Below are positions 23,880-35,490 of a DNA stretch of 64,000 nucleotides, piece after piece; positions within the stretch are counted from its first letter, which is position 1; the number at the start of each line of letters is the position of its first letter. This stretch comes from Sipunculus nudus (lineage: Eukaryota > Annelida > Sipuncula > Golfingiida > Sipunculidae): positions 51,966,714-52,030,713 of the forward strand of contig CM049320.1 in assembly GCA_026874595.1 (NCBI GenBank), written 5' to 3'. The notes below the pieces were generated by a model. That model was not told the DNA's origin. It ran no database searches and saw only the letters and a list, made by a program, of their open reading frames with translations. Position numbers and translations under genes: made by a program.

Positions 23880-24215
23880 AGTTTTGAAGATGCAAAGACC
23901 ATCTCATGATACTGTTGGTGATGCATTTAGCTTTGTTTAGATAAGATGGGGTGGTGATCTGTTTGCACAGTAAATTCATAATCTGTAAGATACAGTTTAA
24001 TTTTCTTCAAACCCCACACTAAAGCTAAATATTCCTTATCAATTTTGGAGTATTTCTACCTCTATTTGACAGTTTCCTGCTGGCATAAGCAACTGGGAAT
24101 AATTGTGAATCGCGCTACTGTAACAAAATAGCACCAATCCCTATATTTGAACCTCAGTTTGTAACACAAATGGTTTTTTTAGGATTATGTAACTGCAAAA
24201 TTGGTCCTTTAATGT
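23880..24215 (-). mobile_element. Ty3/gypsy element copy 1: RNase H region
   Basis: Minus-strand reading gives K-Y-S-K-I-D-K-E-Y-L-A-L-V-W-G-L-K-K then Y-E-F-T-V-Q-T-D-H-H-P, the usual end of the gypsy RNase H domain, followed by loss of homology near 23880. Stops are present. It lies 3' of the reverse transcriptase as expected. Confidence 0.75.
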
Positions 24216-24227
24216 ACAGTAAGCTCT

Positions 24228-25112
24228 CTATTTTGGCTCATCCGATTCTAATTTGTTAGTTTTCCCTATCCTGGTCAACTGTGTTAATGGTGAAGCTATG
24301 GTAGAAAAATTAGGAATGTAATTTCTGTAGTATCCTACCAATCCAATAAATGACCGAATCTCCTCCTTGGTTCTAGGTCTAGCTGCTCCGTCAATTATAA
24401 AAAAAATGGTCATCATGTGGACCAATGACATTGACCTCAATTTGGTGCCATAAAAAAAAAACAAAATTTGGTGCCACCAATAAACACGTTGATGGTCTTG
24501 CAGTCAACCCAGCAACTCTCAACCTACTCAGAAGCTCTTTGATTGCACAGATATGTTCATCCCAACAAGTCAGCAATGTAACTATCCAAACTATTCTTGC
24601 CATTTAGCAACTTTCGAATGCCTCGCAATAGAGTTGCTCCCGAATTTACCATTCCGGATGGCATCTTTAAGAATTTATAACTACCATCAGGTGTTACATT
24701 GTTTTATGTACATCTTGTTAAGGTACTGGCACTTGCCAATATCCTTTTGCTCAGGTCAATCTTAAAGAAATACTTATCTCCAGTCCGGTTTCCTGAATAC
24801 ATCAGAGTCTAGCACTAGGTTCTGGATCTATCACTGCTAGCTTATTCAAGTTGCGATAATCAACACATACCCTGTTGGTGCAATCATTTTTTTTCGCACG
24901 ACCACCACTAGTGCTGCATAATGTGATTTGAATTCTCTAATTACATCCATTCTCAACATATCATCAATGTCTTGTTTAGGAGATTCAGGTACAGCATTGG
25001 GTATGGGGAGCGGTTTCCATTTGATTGGTATATCAGATGACAACTCAACCTTGTGTTCAATTTTATCTGTTGTACCAGGTAGGTCAGTAAAAACATTTTT
25101 ATTCTTGTACAA
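24228..25112 (-). mobile_element. Ty3/gypsy element copy 1: reverse transcriptase region
   Basis: From 25112 leftwards on the minus strand: F-T-D-L-P-G-T-T start of RT, D-D-M-L-R-M-D-V-I-R-E, then G-M-V-N-S-G-A-T-L-like sequence near 24.65 kb, a damaged active site (Y-I-A-D in place of YIDD, with a small deletion just after, near 24560), W-D-E-H-I, the thumb H-Q-I and G-P-H-D-D, and F-I-G-L-V-G-Y-Y-R-N-Y-I-P-N-F-S. Several stops and shifts are present. Loss of the catalytic aspartate makes it inactive. Confidence 0.88.
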
Positions 25113-25329
25113 CCAGCTTTAAGTCATATATTTGACGGGAGTCTATATAACTCCCATTAATACATCACGAGATAATTCTTTGGCCACACAAGTGTCTTAT
25201 TTAAACAAATCATCATCATCAGCTGTATCATTTACATCAGCCTCACTGGGCTTTACAACAGTTGTACATACAACATCTAATATGGTATTCCCCGTCTTTA
25301 TTGTACTTTGCTCTTTCGCAGTCTCAGAA

Positions 25330-25549
25330 TAAGCTTGCACCTGTGATATATATTTTCAACAAATTGATTTGGTAAATCTTGATTTTACCATTGACCCTGA
25401 CCTTGTAATCGTTTGTACCCACAGTACCTACCACAGTATAAGGTCCCTTCCATTGGATTAGCAACTTGTTTTGATCTGTGGGGAGCATTATCAATACCTG
25501 GTCACTGATCTGTAATGTTCTTGGCTTAGCCCTGCTGTCATAAGTATTG
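25330..25549 (-). mobile_element. Ty3/gypsy element copy 1: integrase C-terminal domain
   Basis: Minus strand: a basic segment (R-A-K-P-R-T-L-Q-I-S-D-Q-V-L-I-M-L-P-T-D), then L-I-Q-W-K-G-P-Y-T-V-V, then D-Y-K-V-R-V-N-G-K-x-K-x-Y-Q-I-N-L-L-K, the GPY/F module that ends gypsy integrases. It lies upstream of RT in transcription order. About 215 bp between it and RT still read as an acidic linker on the same strand, which suggests that the two were parts of one pol. Confidence 0.85.
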
Positions 25550-25693
25550 GTTATGCCCAATGAAATGTAATGCAAGCCGGGAGGTTTGCGAGGCTTGTGT
25601 CACATGGCAGGCGAGCCGTTTAGGCTCGCCTGCCATGACTGACACAGGCCGAGCAAATCTCATGGCTTGCTTTACATTTCATTGGGCTATAAC
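25550..25693. mobile_element. Foldback (hairpin) element inside gypsy integrase, copy 1
   Basis: A 144-bp almost fully self-complementary insertion. The outer ends GTTATGCCCAATGAAATGTA and its mirror TTACATTTCATTGGGC pair, as do the arms inward, up to the centre GGCAGGCGAGCC-GTTTA-GGCTCGCCTGCC. It sits between the integrase core and C-terminal domain, so it arrived after the gypsy element. No ORF; a non-autonomous foldback/MITE type is the likely class. Confidence 0.85.
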
Positions 25694-25879
25694 TGATTTG
25701 TCCCACATGCCCCGCCTGCTTGGTCGAAGTTCACGCGTGTCATTTTTTTTGGCTACGCACCATTTCTTTGTCATATTTGGTCACTTTTCATGATCCTGTG
25801 ATGCAAGCAGATTTGAACGTACAGTTAGAACAAAGGAAAATACGCCGATTAGGCGACAATATCCCTTATACCTGTCTTG

Positions 25880-26253
25880 TGATTTTCCTAGTGCTGTAGG
25901 GGCTAATTTCAGAGTTTACACTATTCTCTCTCTCGTTTCAAAGACGTACTGATAACAGCTCTGAACTTCTAGAGTCTGTAATTCTTTTGAACATAACTCT
26001 TTCAAAATTTGCATTGGTCCTCTAACAGGCCGACAATACAATTCAAATGGGTAAAACCTGTGGCCTCTTGTGGCACTTCTCTATATGGAAACAGTAATGC
26101 ATTGATGTACCTATGCAATTGCTTAGGTTGTTCATCACAAAATCGCCTTAACATTCTTTTGAGGTACCCATTGAACCTCTCAACAAGACCATTGCAAGTG
26201 GGATGGTATGGTAGTCTCTTTGTATCTAAGTTTAGCGGGTGCCTTGCTTCCAA
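25880..26253 (-). mobile_element. Ty3/gypsy element copy 1: integrase core
   Basis: Minus strand: Y-H-P-T-C-N-G-L-V-E-R-F-N-G (the integrase block holding the last acidic catalytic residue), E-Q-P-K-Q-L-H-R-Y-I-N-A-L-L-F-P-Y-R-E-V, then M/Q-C-K and Q-Y-V-F-like remains. Upstream (rightward) it is cut at about 26240 by the local repeat family, so gag, protease and the 5' end are absent. Confidence 0.85.
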
Positions 26254-26433
26254 GTCGCCCGGTTACACCATTACGCTGGTTCTCATGAGTTATGACATTG
26301 TCACTTTCTAAACCGACAACTAAAGAGTATTTCTATGCATCAATTCGCTAAGCTTGCGGTATGGTTTGGTAAAGTTTTTCTCAAATTCTGCTAGAAGAAA
26401 AATGTACATCAGTTTCATCGATGCAGGGCTAGG

Positions 26434-26532
<99 letters not shown>

Positions 26533-27336
26533 TATCAGAACTGCTAATGGTCGCACGCAGTTATATTAAACATATAATTTATGGCGCGTAGACAATTATT
26601 CCGCCCGTCCGCCTTCATCTGTCTATCAACGCTGTGATCAGTAAAAAAAGAGTGCGTAAGTCTGTTGTTCTCCTGTACTACATCAGTTTCATCAATGCGA
26701 TGCTAGGATAATATTTATATATTCATATTTAGAATTTTAAAAGGGCGATGAATATCAGGCGCATTTTCCCAGGGATAATGGCTTTACTCCTTTTTGTGAT
26801 ATAATTGTGCCATGAGAGCTAATATTGTTTTGCACGCTGCTGCATAGAAAAAATAATTTGTTGAGCGAAGACAATGCTTCTGCCCTTTCTGCTGTCTGTT
26901 ATCGCTCTGTTCAGTGAGAAAACGACCGAGTGCGTAAGTCTGTAGTCTCCTGTAGTGGCCCCAGGTGGCGCACCATAGTATATTCTGACCCGAGATGGTT
27001 ATGTAAAATAACCCATCAACCAGGCCCCGCTATGCGTCAGTGAGTGCTTGGCAGGAATTGTATAGCTACGCGTGTGCTTATAACATCGTTTAAAGTACAT
27101 AATGGCGCAGTAATGTAAAATACACTAGCGTCACATTGCGTGTGGACCTTGGCAGGCCTTCAAGTGATACCACTCTTTAAAACAAGGTGTTTACAACATA
27201 ATTTACTACCTCATAAAGATTTTATCCTTCACTTGTTTGGAGAAAGTCTTCGTATTAGCGAATACATCAGTTAATCTTGAAGGTGAGACCTCTTTCTGTT
27301 TCATAGATGCAGGGCTAGGATTGTATACACACACAA

Positions 27337-27403
<67 letters not shown>

Positions 27404-27620
27404 TATTAATATATTTGCTAATGTTTTGCAAGCTGTTGTATGGAACATATAACTTTTGGATTCGTAGACAATTCTTCCACCCTCCCGCCTTCAGCTTTCT
27501 ATCATGTTCTACTGTAGTAACCCGAGGTGGCGCACCATAGAACATTCTGACCCAACAGTATTATATTAAAGAACACATAAACCAAGCCCCGCTCTGCGTC
27601 AGTGAGTTATTGGCAGAATG
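26230..27620. repeat. Cluster of local repeat-family copies with TA tracts
   Basis: Three successive partial copies share TCATCGATGCAGGGCTAGGA next to a TA/CA tract (26437-26532; 27325-27401), then CATGAGAGCTAAT, TTTTGCACGCTGTTG, GGAGCGTAGACAATTCTTCC and GGTGGCGCACCATAG. The same cluster is found at 55745-57260 in copy C. Open frames across the TA tracts are artefacts (poly Y-I). Confidence 0.85.
26957..26970 (+). promoter_or_regulatory. CTCF-like motif in local repeat
   Basis: GGCCCCAGGTGGCGC fits the bilaterian CTCF core pattern (CC-n-n-n-AG-G-n-GGC). Related copies lie at 27521-27532, 28524-28538, 56628-56642, 57191-57203 and 58191-58206. Motif resemblance only; binding is untested. Confidence 0.35.
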
Positions 27621-28319
27621 CGCATCCATTACAACAGTGCCAATGAGTAAAATCAGGACACAGTGAGACACGAGCGACGCTACTGGCGTCCGTCTGTAGG
27701 TAAGCCTGACCTTCGATAACAAATACCTTATTCTTAATTCAACACGATGAAATTGTGAGGGCCTCTCAGCATTTGAAGTATGAACTTATTGATCATGTTA
27801 AACTGTTATACCGAGGGCAATCAAACACGAAAGCGAAGCGATAAAAGACTTGTCAAACAGAATAAAGTCCATCAAGGACATAACACCTATTCATGCAGAA
27901 GCCTGCAAGATGAAAATCTCTCCTTTCTCTATAAAAAAATAATTTGTATTCCGGGCACGTTTAATGTTCTCTATGTAACAACTGCGTTATTTATGCTCAG
28001 TCATGCAAGGCAAATTTACGACAGGCCATGCAGATGAAAACTGGCACACCAGTGTGGCGATCCAGACATGGGAGTCGGTGAATATAAATTGCAGACTATA
28101 CTCGTCAAACCATTTTCCTACAAGAGAGGCCCTCGATTATTATAAAGAAGGTCGCAAATAAAAAAGCCAAATCATAAAGGCCACCCCACACTGTAAAATG
28201 TAACCAGTTAAAGGTAATTAACAATATTTACAGGCCGCATAAATAAGAAGATGTGCACCAAACAATTAATAACTTCTCTTTCAAAAAGTTAGTTTATGGT
28301 AAGAAAATTATAAACTATA

Positions 28320-30420
28320 TTTTCTCAGGGGTAATGGCTTATCCCTTTTGGTGATATATATGTCACATGAAAGCTTACACTGTTTTGCACGCTGTTGTAT
28401 GGAAAATATAATTTGTGGAGCGTAGACAATGCCTCCGCCCCCCCCCCCCAACTTCAGCTGTCTGTCATCGCTGTGTTCAGTGAGAAAAGAGCCGAGTGCG
28501 TAAGTCTGTAGTACTCCTGTAGTGCCCCCAGGTGGCGCACCATAGTATATTCTGACCCAAGAGTGGTTATGTTAAAGAACATATCAACCAGGCCCCGCTA
28601 TGCGTAAGTGAGGGATGGGCAGGAATTGTATACACACGAGTGTTCTTATAACATCGTTTTAAAGTCCAAAGTTGCGCAGTAATGTAAAATACACGAGCGT
28701 CAAATTGAGTGTGGACCTTGGCAGGCCTTCAAGTGATACCGTTCTTTAATATAAGGTCTGTACAACATATTTAGTGCCTCAACAAGATTTAATCTTTCAC
28801 CTGTTTGGAGAAAGTCTTCGTTTTGCCGAATACATTAGTTAATAGTGAAGGCGAGACCTCTTTCTCTTTATGTTTTTTTTTTGTCTGCCTTTTAATGCTT
28901 GTATTAATATCAGCTACTTCGGAGTCATGCGTTCAAAAGATCACAATCGCTATCAATATCATCCCATTCCTACCATGGTGAAGAAACTTAGCTTTGTGCT
29001 GGAGAACTTGACCAATTGCATTTCAAGGTAATTTGTATGATCAGGAACAATAAATTATGTGAACATTAATCAAAGGCCCTAGTCGTCACAACTCTAAGGA
29101 AGACTCTAGATAGTTATTAGAAGGACTCAGTTGACAGGTCCAACATCAAATGAAATCCGACGTATGAAAAGTTAAAAGAACATTTTAGACAAATTGCTCA
29201 AGTATTTATAAACAAGAACAGCTGCACCGGAAACAGGGAAAGTTTACAAGCCTGTATACGATCGGTCGGGTTCCCGATGGGTTTGATTTGCTTGGAGGGA
29301 ACATGGAGCGTTTAAGTGCAAGAAGACATGTTCAGTTGGCTTGTTCATAATTCATGAAACAACATGTCCTGGAGGGGCAGAGTATCTTAGCTTAGCGGGT
29401 GCCTTGCTTCCAAGACGCCCGGCTACCCGGTTAAACCATTACGCTCTGGTTTTCATGAGGTGTGGCATGGTCATTTTCTAAACAGACATCTAAAGAGTAT
29501 ATCTATGCATCAATTTGCTTAGCTTGCCATCTGGTTTGGTCAAGTTTGTCTCAAATTCAACTTCTGCTAATATTCTGCTAATTCTCGTTTTTATATCAGT
29601 TTCGTTGGAGTCATGCTATCTAAAGATCATAATCGGTATAAATATATGCTCATTCCTATCTTAGTGAACATTCTACTTTGTGCTGGAGACCTTGACCGAT
29701 TTCTTTGACATTAAATGTTGTTTTGTATGACCAGGAACCATAAATTATATTAACATAAATCAAGGGTCCTAGTTGTCATAAGTGTAACCATGACTCAGCT
29801 GACAGGTCCAAAATTAAATGAAATCCGACGTATGAAAGATTAATAGAAATTTTTTTAGAAAAATTTTTTTACGCCTTTTGAACAGGAACACGTGGTCCGG
29901 AAACTGTACATGTTTACAAGCCTGCACACGGTCTTTAGGGTTCCCCAACATATATGATTTGCTTTTTGCAAACATGGAGGGTTCAAGTCCAAACTGACAT
30001 GTTTAGTTACCTTGTTCATAATTCAAGAAACAGCATATCCTAAAAGCACAGAGCATCTTAGTTTAGCGGTTGCCTTGCTTCTAAGACGCCCTGATACACC
30101 ATAACGCTCTGGTTTTCATGAAGTTTGATATGGTCATGTTTTGAAAAGGACAACTAAGGAGTATAGCTATGCATCAATTCACTAACCTCGCTAACCTAAA
30201 ACAACATTGGCATCAGTTTTATCGAAGCGGGATAGGATATATATATATATAAACTCATATATATATGTCACTTGAGAGCTAATTTTGTTTTGCATGCTGT
30301 TGTATGGAACATATAATTTGTAGAGCGTAGAAAATTCTTCCTCCCTCCTTCAGCTGTCTACCATCCCTGTGTTCAGTAAAAAGAGCCAAGTGCGTGAGTG
30401 TAAAAAATTCGGACATATGC
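28320..30420. repeat. Two further local repeat-family copies in tandem
   Basis: 28.32-29.57 kb and 29.58-30.42 kb are diverged copies of the same ~1.2-1.5 kb unit; the first begins with the GGTGGCGCACCATAG part and both end with GCCTTGCTTC(C/T)AAGACGCCC. No gene is seen in 27.6-30.4 kb. The frame at 27780-28037 is repeated in copy C with a shift, arguing against coding. Confidence 0.8.
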
Positions 30421-31319
30421 CCCAGATTCACTTCAAAATTCTTTGAAGGTAAACGACTGTGTTGTAAGGAATACCTAAATTTATTTTAGATCAACAAACA
30501 CAGGGCATAGCCTGTCAGACTCACGGTTTTGGGGTCCTGTCAGTATTAAACGGCAATGGATATAGATCTGTTGGAAAACCAGAATATACATACTCTCAAC
30601 AGTACATCCAGCCTCGCCTGATGGCTATGTAAATTCTAATGGTAATACCACACTCCAATGTCCTCTGTATACAAATGCGAAAGTATTATAGTGCCCTCCT
30701 TCGGTTACAGAAGCATACTCTCAGGACACCTTAATAATAAACACACATTTGTAAACATACAGGAGAATGAGTTGCGCAAAAACGCTTAACTTTTCACAAT
30801 TAAACCTTTTTAATTAAATAAGTCCATAAGTAAAAACCTTTTTCTGATAAATTATTTTACTTTCAGTTTTAAAGGCTACAAATAAAAGGAGCATGATCCA
30901 CGTCAAATACTTTATTTAACATTTGTTTGTTTACATTCATTTTCTATGGCGTAATAGGACATGAAACTAAAGCAACTTATATTCTTTTCAATGTAAAATT
31001 ATTTTGAATTTTTTAACATGACATTTTTTGTTTTTCTGTAAAACGAACATTGTATATTATTACAGGTGGTGTATAACTATTTGGTTCCTACATATGGACT
31101 TAGAGAGATAAACAAATGAACAAGTTTGATGAGACATATATACGGCAACGCAGTTTCTTACCAAACTGTCCACAACAGCATGTTCCAACAACCTAATTAG
31201 CAGTAAAAAGTGTATACTATATGTCACCACTAAACAGAGAGTAATAAGTTGATGAATGATGTTTATTTAAAAATGTTGAACAAATGTTCAGACTGACACA
31301 CTACCACAAACACATACAC

Positions 31320-31375
<56 letters not shown>

Positions 31376-32586
31376 TTTTTTACCGGGAATGCAAAGGTCC
31401 TGAGTATTATGTGCACATTTTTCATTTACAACTGCACCAACATGGTCAACTAGATATTGAAATATACCATGTACACACATTGGCATTAGTCATTCTGTAG
31501 TATCAAAGATTCAGAGCCCCGCATTTCCCCTGCAGTTTTTATAGAAACATATGTGCAGTAACACAATTGCATACATATGCATGTGCGTATACCGCCTTTC
31601 AAGGTCCAATTGTGCTATAATAAAAGATATATATCATATTCAGTTGGAAATGTTGCCTACCTTCATGAGATATCGCTTGTTAAGATACTACCTCATCACG
31701 ATTTAGTATTTCACTGGTCTGGAGACTGTCTTCGTATTGGGACATACATTATATGAACCTTGATGGTTAGGTCTCAGTGCTTTTAGCTTTTCGTCTCATT
31801 CTGCCTGCCTGTTGATTCTTGTATGAAAATCAGCTATTTTGGAGTCAGACAATACCAACATTTGCATTACCAGGAACAATACATTATGTGTACATATACA
31901 TCAGTCAAGGGCCCTACTCGTCACATCTTTTCCTTAAAGCAAGGTTCTCGTTAAATATTGACAAGGAAGCTCATGGTAGGGCCAAATACAAATACAATAC
32001 ATCACATAAAAAGTAACCAGCACAGGGTATACATGACGATTCATGACGAATCAACAAGGATACGTGAACCAAAAAACTGAACAGATTATAGGTTTATAAG
32101 CCTGTATACGATATTTTTTTTCCTGATCCCGATTTCTAATTACAAGACCATAGATATAAAAGTAACTAAATATTTGATTCTCTTGGTGCCAACGTTGAGG
32201 CTACAAGTGCAACTAGACCAGCTCAGTTGTCTGGTTCATAATTCATAAAACAGAAGGTCCGGAGTTCTGAAGGGACAGAGTCTAATGGTTCAGAGGTGGC
32301 CATGCTTATAAGAGGAAGCATCTTATGCATAACATTCAAGTTTGCATGAGGTATGACATGGTTATTTTCTAAACGAAGAACTAAGGAGTGCATCAATGCA
32401 ACTTCACACCAAGCTTGCCGTTTCGCTCGGTAAGGTTCGTCTCCAACGTCAACTTCTGCCCAAAGACTAAAATAACAGTGAGCATCAGTTTCATTAAAGT
32501 GGGAGCAGGGTTGTAGTATATCACATCTACATACTCATATTAAAATTTTAAAGACGTAATTTCTCCGCCTTCGCTTTCTTGCAGAA
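30421..32586. other. 5' flank of SULT copy 3
   Basis: Homologous to 11.14-12.75 kb and 60.6-61.97 kb. Holds a (TA)n tract at 31319-31370. The stretch 31.38-32.05 kb is missing from copy C, the deletion beginning at the TA tract. No coding exon recognised. A TTCTTGCAG acceptor just before the SULT ATG suggests a non-coding first exon somewhere here. Confidence 0.6.
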
Positions 32587-32765
32587 ATGTCTACTTCATT
32601 GGTCTTTAGCAAGAATGAACCCATCCCGTACAGTTTCGAAGGCAAGGACCACTGGATTGACGGTATAAGGTGCTGGATCAACACGACATCTACGAGCATT
32701 GAGATGTTTCGACACATGTCCGTTCATGATGGTGATGTGTTCGTATGTGGCTTTCTCGAAATCAG
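32587..32765 (+). pseudogene. Cytosolic sulfotransferase copy 3, exon 1 (frameshifted in the PAPS loop)
   Basis: Begins ATGTCTACTTCATTGG and encodes S-K-N-E-P-I-P-Y-S-F-E-G-K-D-H-W-I-D-G and the M-S-V-H-D-G-D-V-F-V-C-G strand. Just before the splice donor an extra base (TTTCTCGAAATCAG where copies 1 and 4 have TTTCCGAAATCAG) converts F-P-K-S-G to F-L-E-I-R. This destroys the 5'-phosphosulfate loop and shifts the frame into exon 2. The intron boundaries are otherwise kept. Confidence 0.88.
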
Positions 32766-33022
32766 GTATTACCAGGTCTACATGTGTTAGAATTTCCGCG
32801 TTTCCCATTTTTTTCTATGCAGTGATAATGGTACTCCTTCAACTCTTCAGTGCTTGGAGTTCGTGCACACGTGACTGAAAAGGTTTACAGGCTGTGAAAA
32901 CTGATTAATGAATTTTTTTATGACACTGAATGGTAAATGTGCAATTTATTCTGCATTTTAATGTTTTGATCGTTTATTAGAGACTATATATATTTAATAT
33001 ATATGCCGATGACAATTTTCAG

Positions 33023-33721
33023 GAAATGTTTGGATGGTTACTATTCTTCGTGCCGTATTTGCCCAGGAGCACCTGGATATCTTCGAAAAGTCGGAGCGTT
33101 TCGAATTCGAACGATTTTTGGAAGTAAACACAGAAAAGGCACTAAAGCTGCCTCGTCCAAACATATATATTATACATAGTTATTATCACATGTTGCCAAG
33201 GGAATTCTACTTGAGAAAACCTAAAATCATCTACATAGTTCGGAATCCGAAAGATGTAGCAGTGTCATATTACTATTTCCATAAGATTGTAGTAGCATTG
33301 GGACCTTGGAAGGGAACATGGGATGTATTCTTTGATGCATTTATGAAAGGGGAGGTATTCTTCGGGAATTATTTTGATCACTTGGTTAGCTTTTTTCCCC
33401 ACCGAAACGACCCAAATATTTTTTATGTGAGTTATGAAGCCCTAAGAAGAGACCCCGTTGGATAAGAGATATCGCAGAATTCATTGGAAAACCCCTGAAT
33501 CCAGAGAAACTGGATTCGTAAGGCTAACGGACTTTGATACAATGAAAAAGCATCCGTTCAACCCGACCTGATGTACAACCCTGACACCTGGCGGCGAGTT
33601 TATGCGATCTGGCAAAGTTGGATCCTGGAAACAGCTCTTCACTGAGGAGCAAAACAAACAAATGGATGCCATGATAGAAACGGTGGAAAAGGAGCTGAGT
33701 GTTCGGTTTGACTATGATTGA
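33023..33721 (+). pseudogene. Cytosolic sulfotransferase copy 3, exon 2 (several lesions)
   Basis: Open from N-V-W-M-V-T-I-L-R through I-I-H-S-Y-Y-H-M-L-P, the 3'-phosphate motif I-V-R-N-P-K-D-V-A-V-S-Y-Y-Y-F, G-P-W-K-G-T-W-D and V-S-Y-E-A-L-R-R-D-P. A 4-bp loss at about 33455 then gives a stop. Further on, D-I-A-E-F-I-G-K-P-L-N-P-E-K-L is readable in the shifted frame, followed by another 4-bp loss near 33517 and an in-frame TGA near 33570. The C-terminal R-S-G-K-V-G-S-W-K-Q-L-F-T is recognisable. It is a recent pseudogene, very similar to copy 4. Confidence 0.9.
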
Positions 33722-34394
33722 CCTGATTCTTTGTTTCGAATGAAATACGATAAGAAAAATTAGAAAGCTGTTTTCTGAGTTTTTGATAAATGTGGAAACG
33801 GTCACCTGTAATGATTCCATATCTAGTTGTTTCACAATAATAATAAATAATCAGTTTAACATTCATCAATGTGAAAATAATATGTACTTTCATCAAGAAA
33901 TGAACAAGACTTTCACATACCTTGTAGCCATCCTAACTTCCTCTGCGTTGTTTAGCATTTTCCTTCAAACAGGATTTTGATCTATCGATATGTAAGTCAC
34001 AAGCAGTGAACTGTTCCGGAAGGAGATCTTCAGGTAACGATCATTTACAGAAGATTTGCCATTTAAAAGGCCTTGGAATATATTGCGCAATACAGATAAT
34101 AAATTTCTTTGCGAGTGATATTTTGTGATAACATAAGTTAACAGTATATCGTATCAGGAGTTATGGCTAATCCCTTTTGTATTATATATGTTACATGAAG
34201 GCTGATCTTATTTGTTATATGTGGGAAAAAAATCAGTTGTGGATTGTACATATCTTACGCTATACCGGCTTAAGCTGTCTAGCTTTGCTTTGTTTTTTTC
34301 GGTGAAAAGAAACAGTGTTCGTAAGTCTGATCGTCAGTGCAAACCTTATATCAACAAGACACCTGTAGTGCAGCATGGCGAATTCTGACCAATG

Positions 34395-34415
34395 CCCCCA
34401 CCCCACCCCACCCCC
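34395..34415 (-). other. G-quadruplex-prone tract
   Basis: Five C, then C4-A repeats, on the plus strand, i.e. four or more G runs of at least four on the minus strand with single-base loops. It is repeated at 63789-63809 in copy C. Confidence 0.7.
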
Positions 34416-34816
34416 TTTCCCGCCAAGCAAGTGGTTTTGTCCTGGAAACAAGAACCACTCCCCAGCTAAGCGTGAGTGAAGGCCAAGAAAGAGGATTCAT
34501 CAGAACAATGCAGTTGAAGCGCAATCCGGGCACAATAAGACAGGAAAGACGCTGCTTGCCATCAACCGTATGTCAGCCTGTCATATCTAATTCTGAATTT
34601 CAGCATGAGGAATATGTTAAGGCCTTTCCGCGTGATAAGCCTAAATTCGTGCACATATATAATGCGTTTATTATATATGAGGTCTACACTACAATGTCAA
34701 ATGTACAACAAATTATTTATTTGAGGTCAATTAAACCATTTTGCTCGGCACTTTCAGGTATGGTTAAACATATTCTTCACACCTTCATTCATGACCAGTT
34801 TAAGAACGCATGCTTA

Positions 34817-35032
34817 CTAATTAACGGTCTTTATTTTATTTGACAAGTTATTATTACATATAAGTGAGTTTTTGTTTGCTCTTGGTTTAAGCTCTTTCAT
34901 CCATTCACATTTCAGATACGAGATCTCACACAGACGAGCTTGTAACCGCTTTACTATCGTGTCCAGAACACTATCCAGCTTTATGGCAAATATTGAATTA
35001 GGAACGTCTACAAACGATAAATATTCCGGCAC
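34817..35032 (-). CDS. Conserved short exon of unknown gene, copy 2
   Basis: Homolog of the frame at 20136-20306: V-P-E-Y-L-S-F-V-D-V-P-N-S-I-F then Q-A-R-L-C-E-I-S-Y-L-K-C-E-W-M-K-E-L, here running 15 codons further to a TAG at 34817. Many differences between the copies are substitutions that leave the frame open. Position again is 3' of the METTL24-like last exon on the same strand. Function unknown. Confidence 0.4.
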   Translation of the reverse strand: MPEYLSFVDVPNSIFAIKLDSVLDTIVKRLQARLCEISYLKCEWMKELKPRANKNSLICNNNLSNKIKTVN

Positions 35033-35239
35033 GCAAACAATCAAACACTTTGCACCTGACGAGAAAACTGACCTCCCAAAATTCGTGTCAACCTTTTAAA
35101 CAAAACAAATTTATTATTAGCAATTTCCTTCACCGTCATATATATTTATATGTGGAAAGAAATTCTCTACCATACACATTGTGAGTGATACGTAACTAAC
35201 ATAAGATCAATGAAATATGGCAAACATTTTTCTAATTAA

Positions 35240-35266
35240 TTAATATATATATATATATATATATAT

Positions 35267-35319
<53 letters not shown>
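35240..35319. repeat. (TA)n microsatellite
   Basis: Pure TA tract with one TTGA interruption; homologous to that at 20512-20574. Confidence 0.95.
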
Positions 35320-35322
<3 letters not shown>

Positions 35323-35490
35323 ATAGAGAAAAATGACATACAGTAGCTATCCTTATAATTATCCCTATAATTTCCTTGCCTTAAGGGAGAGGTTTTTGCA
35401 GTCATCTACGTAGTACTTTTGATAACTAAATTAAAGCAAAAAATAAATTAATATTGTAAATATAAGATTCAACTATCAACGCCAACGGTC

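Larger units (their letters stand above)
22607..34640. repeat. Segmental duplication, copy B
   Basis: Matches 52388-64000 in the same orientation and order through the gypsy element, the local repeats and the SULT gene, at high identity in coding and non-coding DNA alike. Copy B has about 300 bp extra near 23.29-23.59 kb and about 660 bp extra at 31.38-32.05 kb, and lacks about 500 bp at 29.58 kb that copy C has at 59.24-59.74 kb. The right limit is set by the window end of copy C, so the duplication may extend further. Confidence 0.92.

Noticed and set aside
27780-28037. 85-codon frame repeated at 57483-57707
   Set aside because: The two copies use different frames over their first half because of small indels, which is not expected for coding DNA.
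34337-34843. 168-codon frame downstream of SULT copy 3
   Set aside because: No domain; proline and glutamine-rich by composition. Part is repeated in segmental copy C with identical DNA, so conservation is uninformative.
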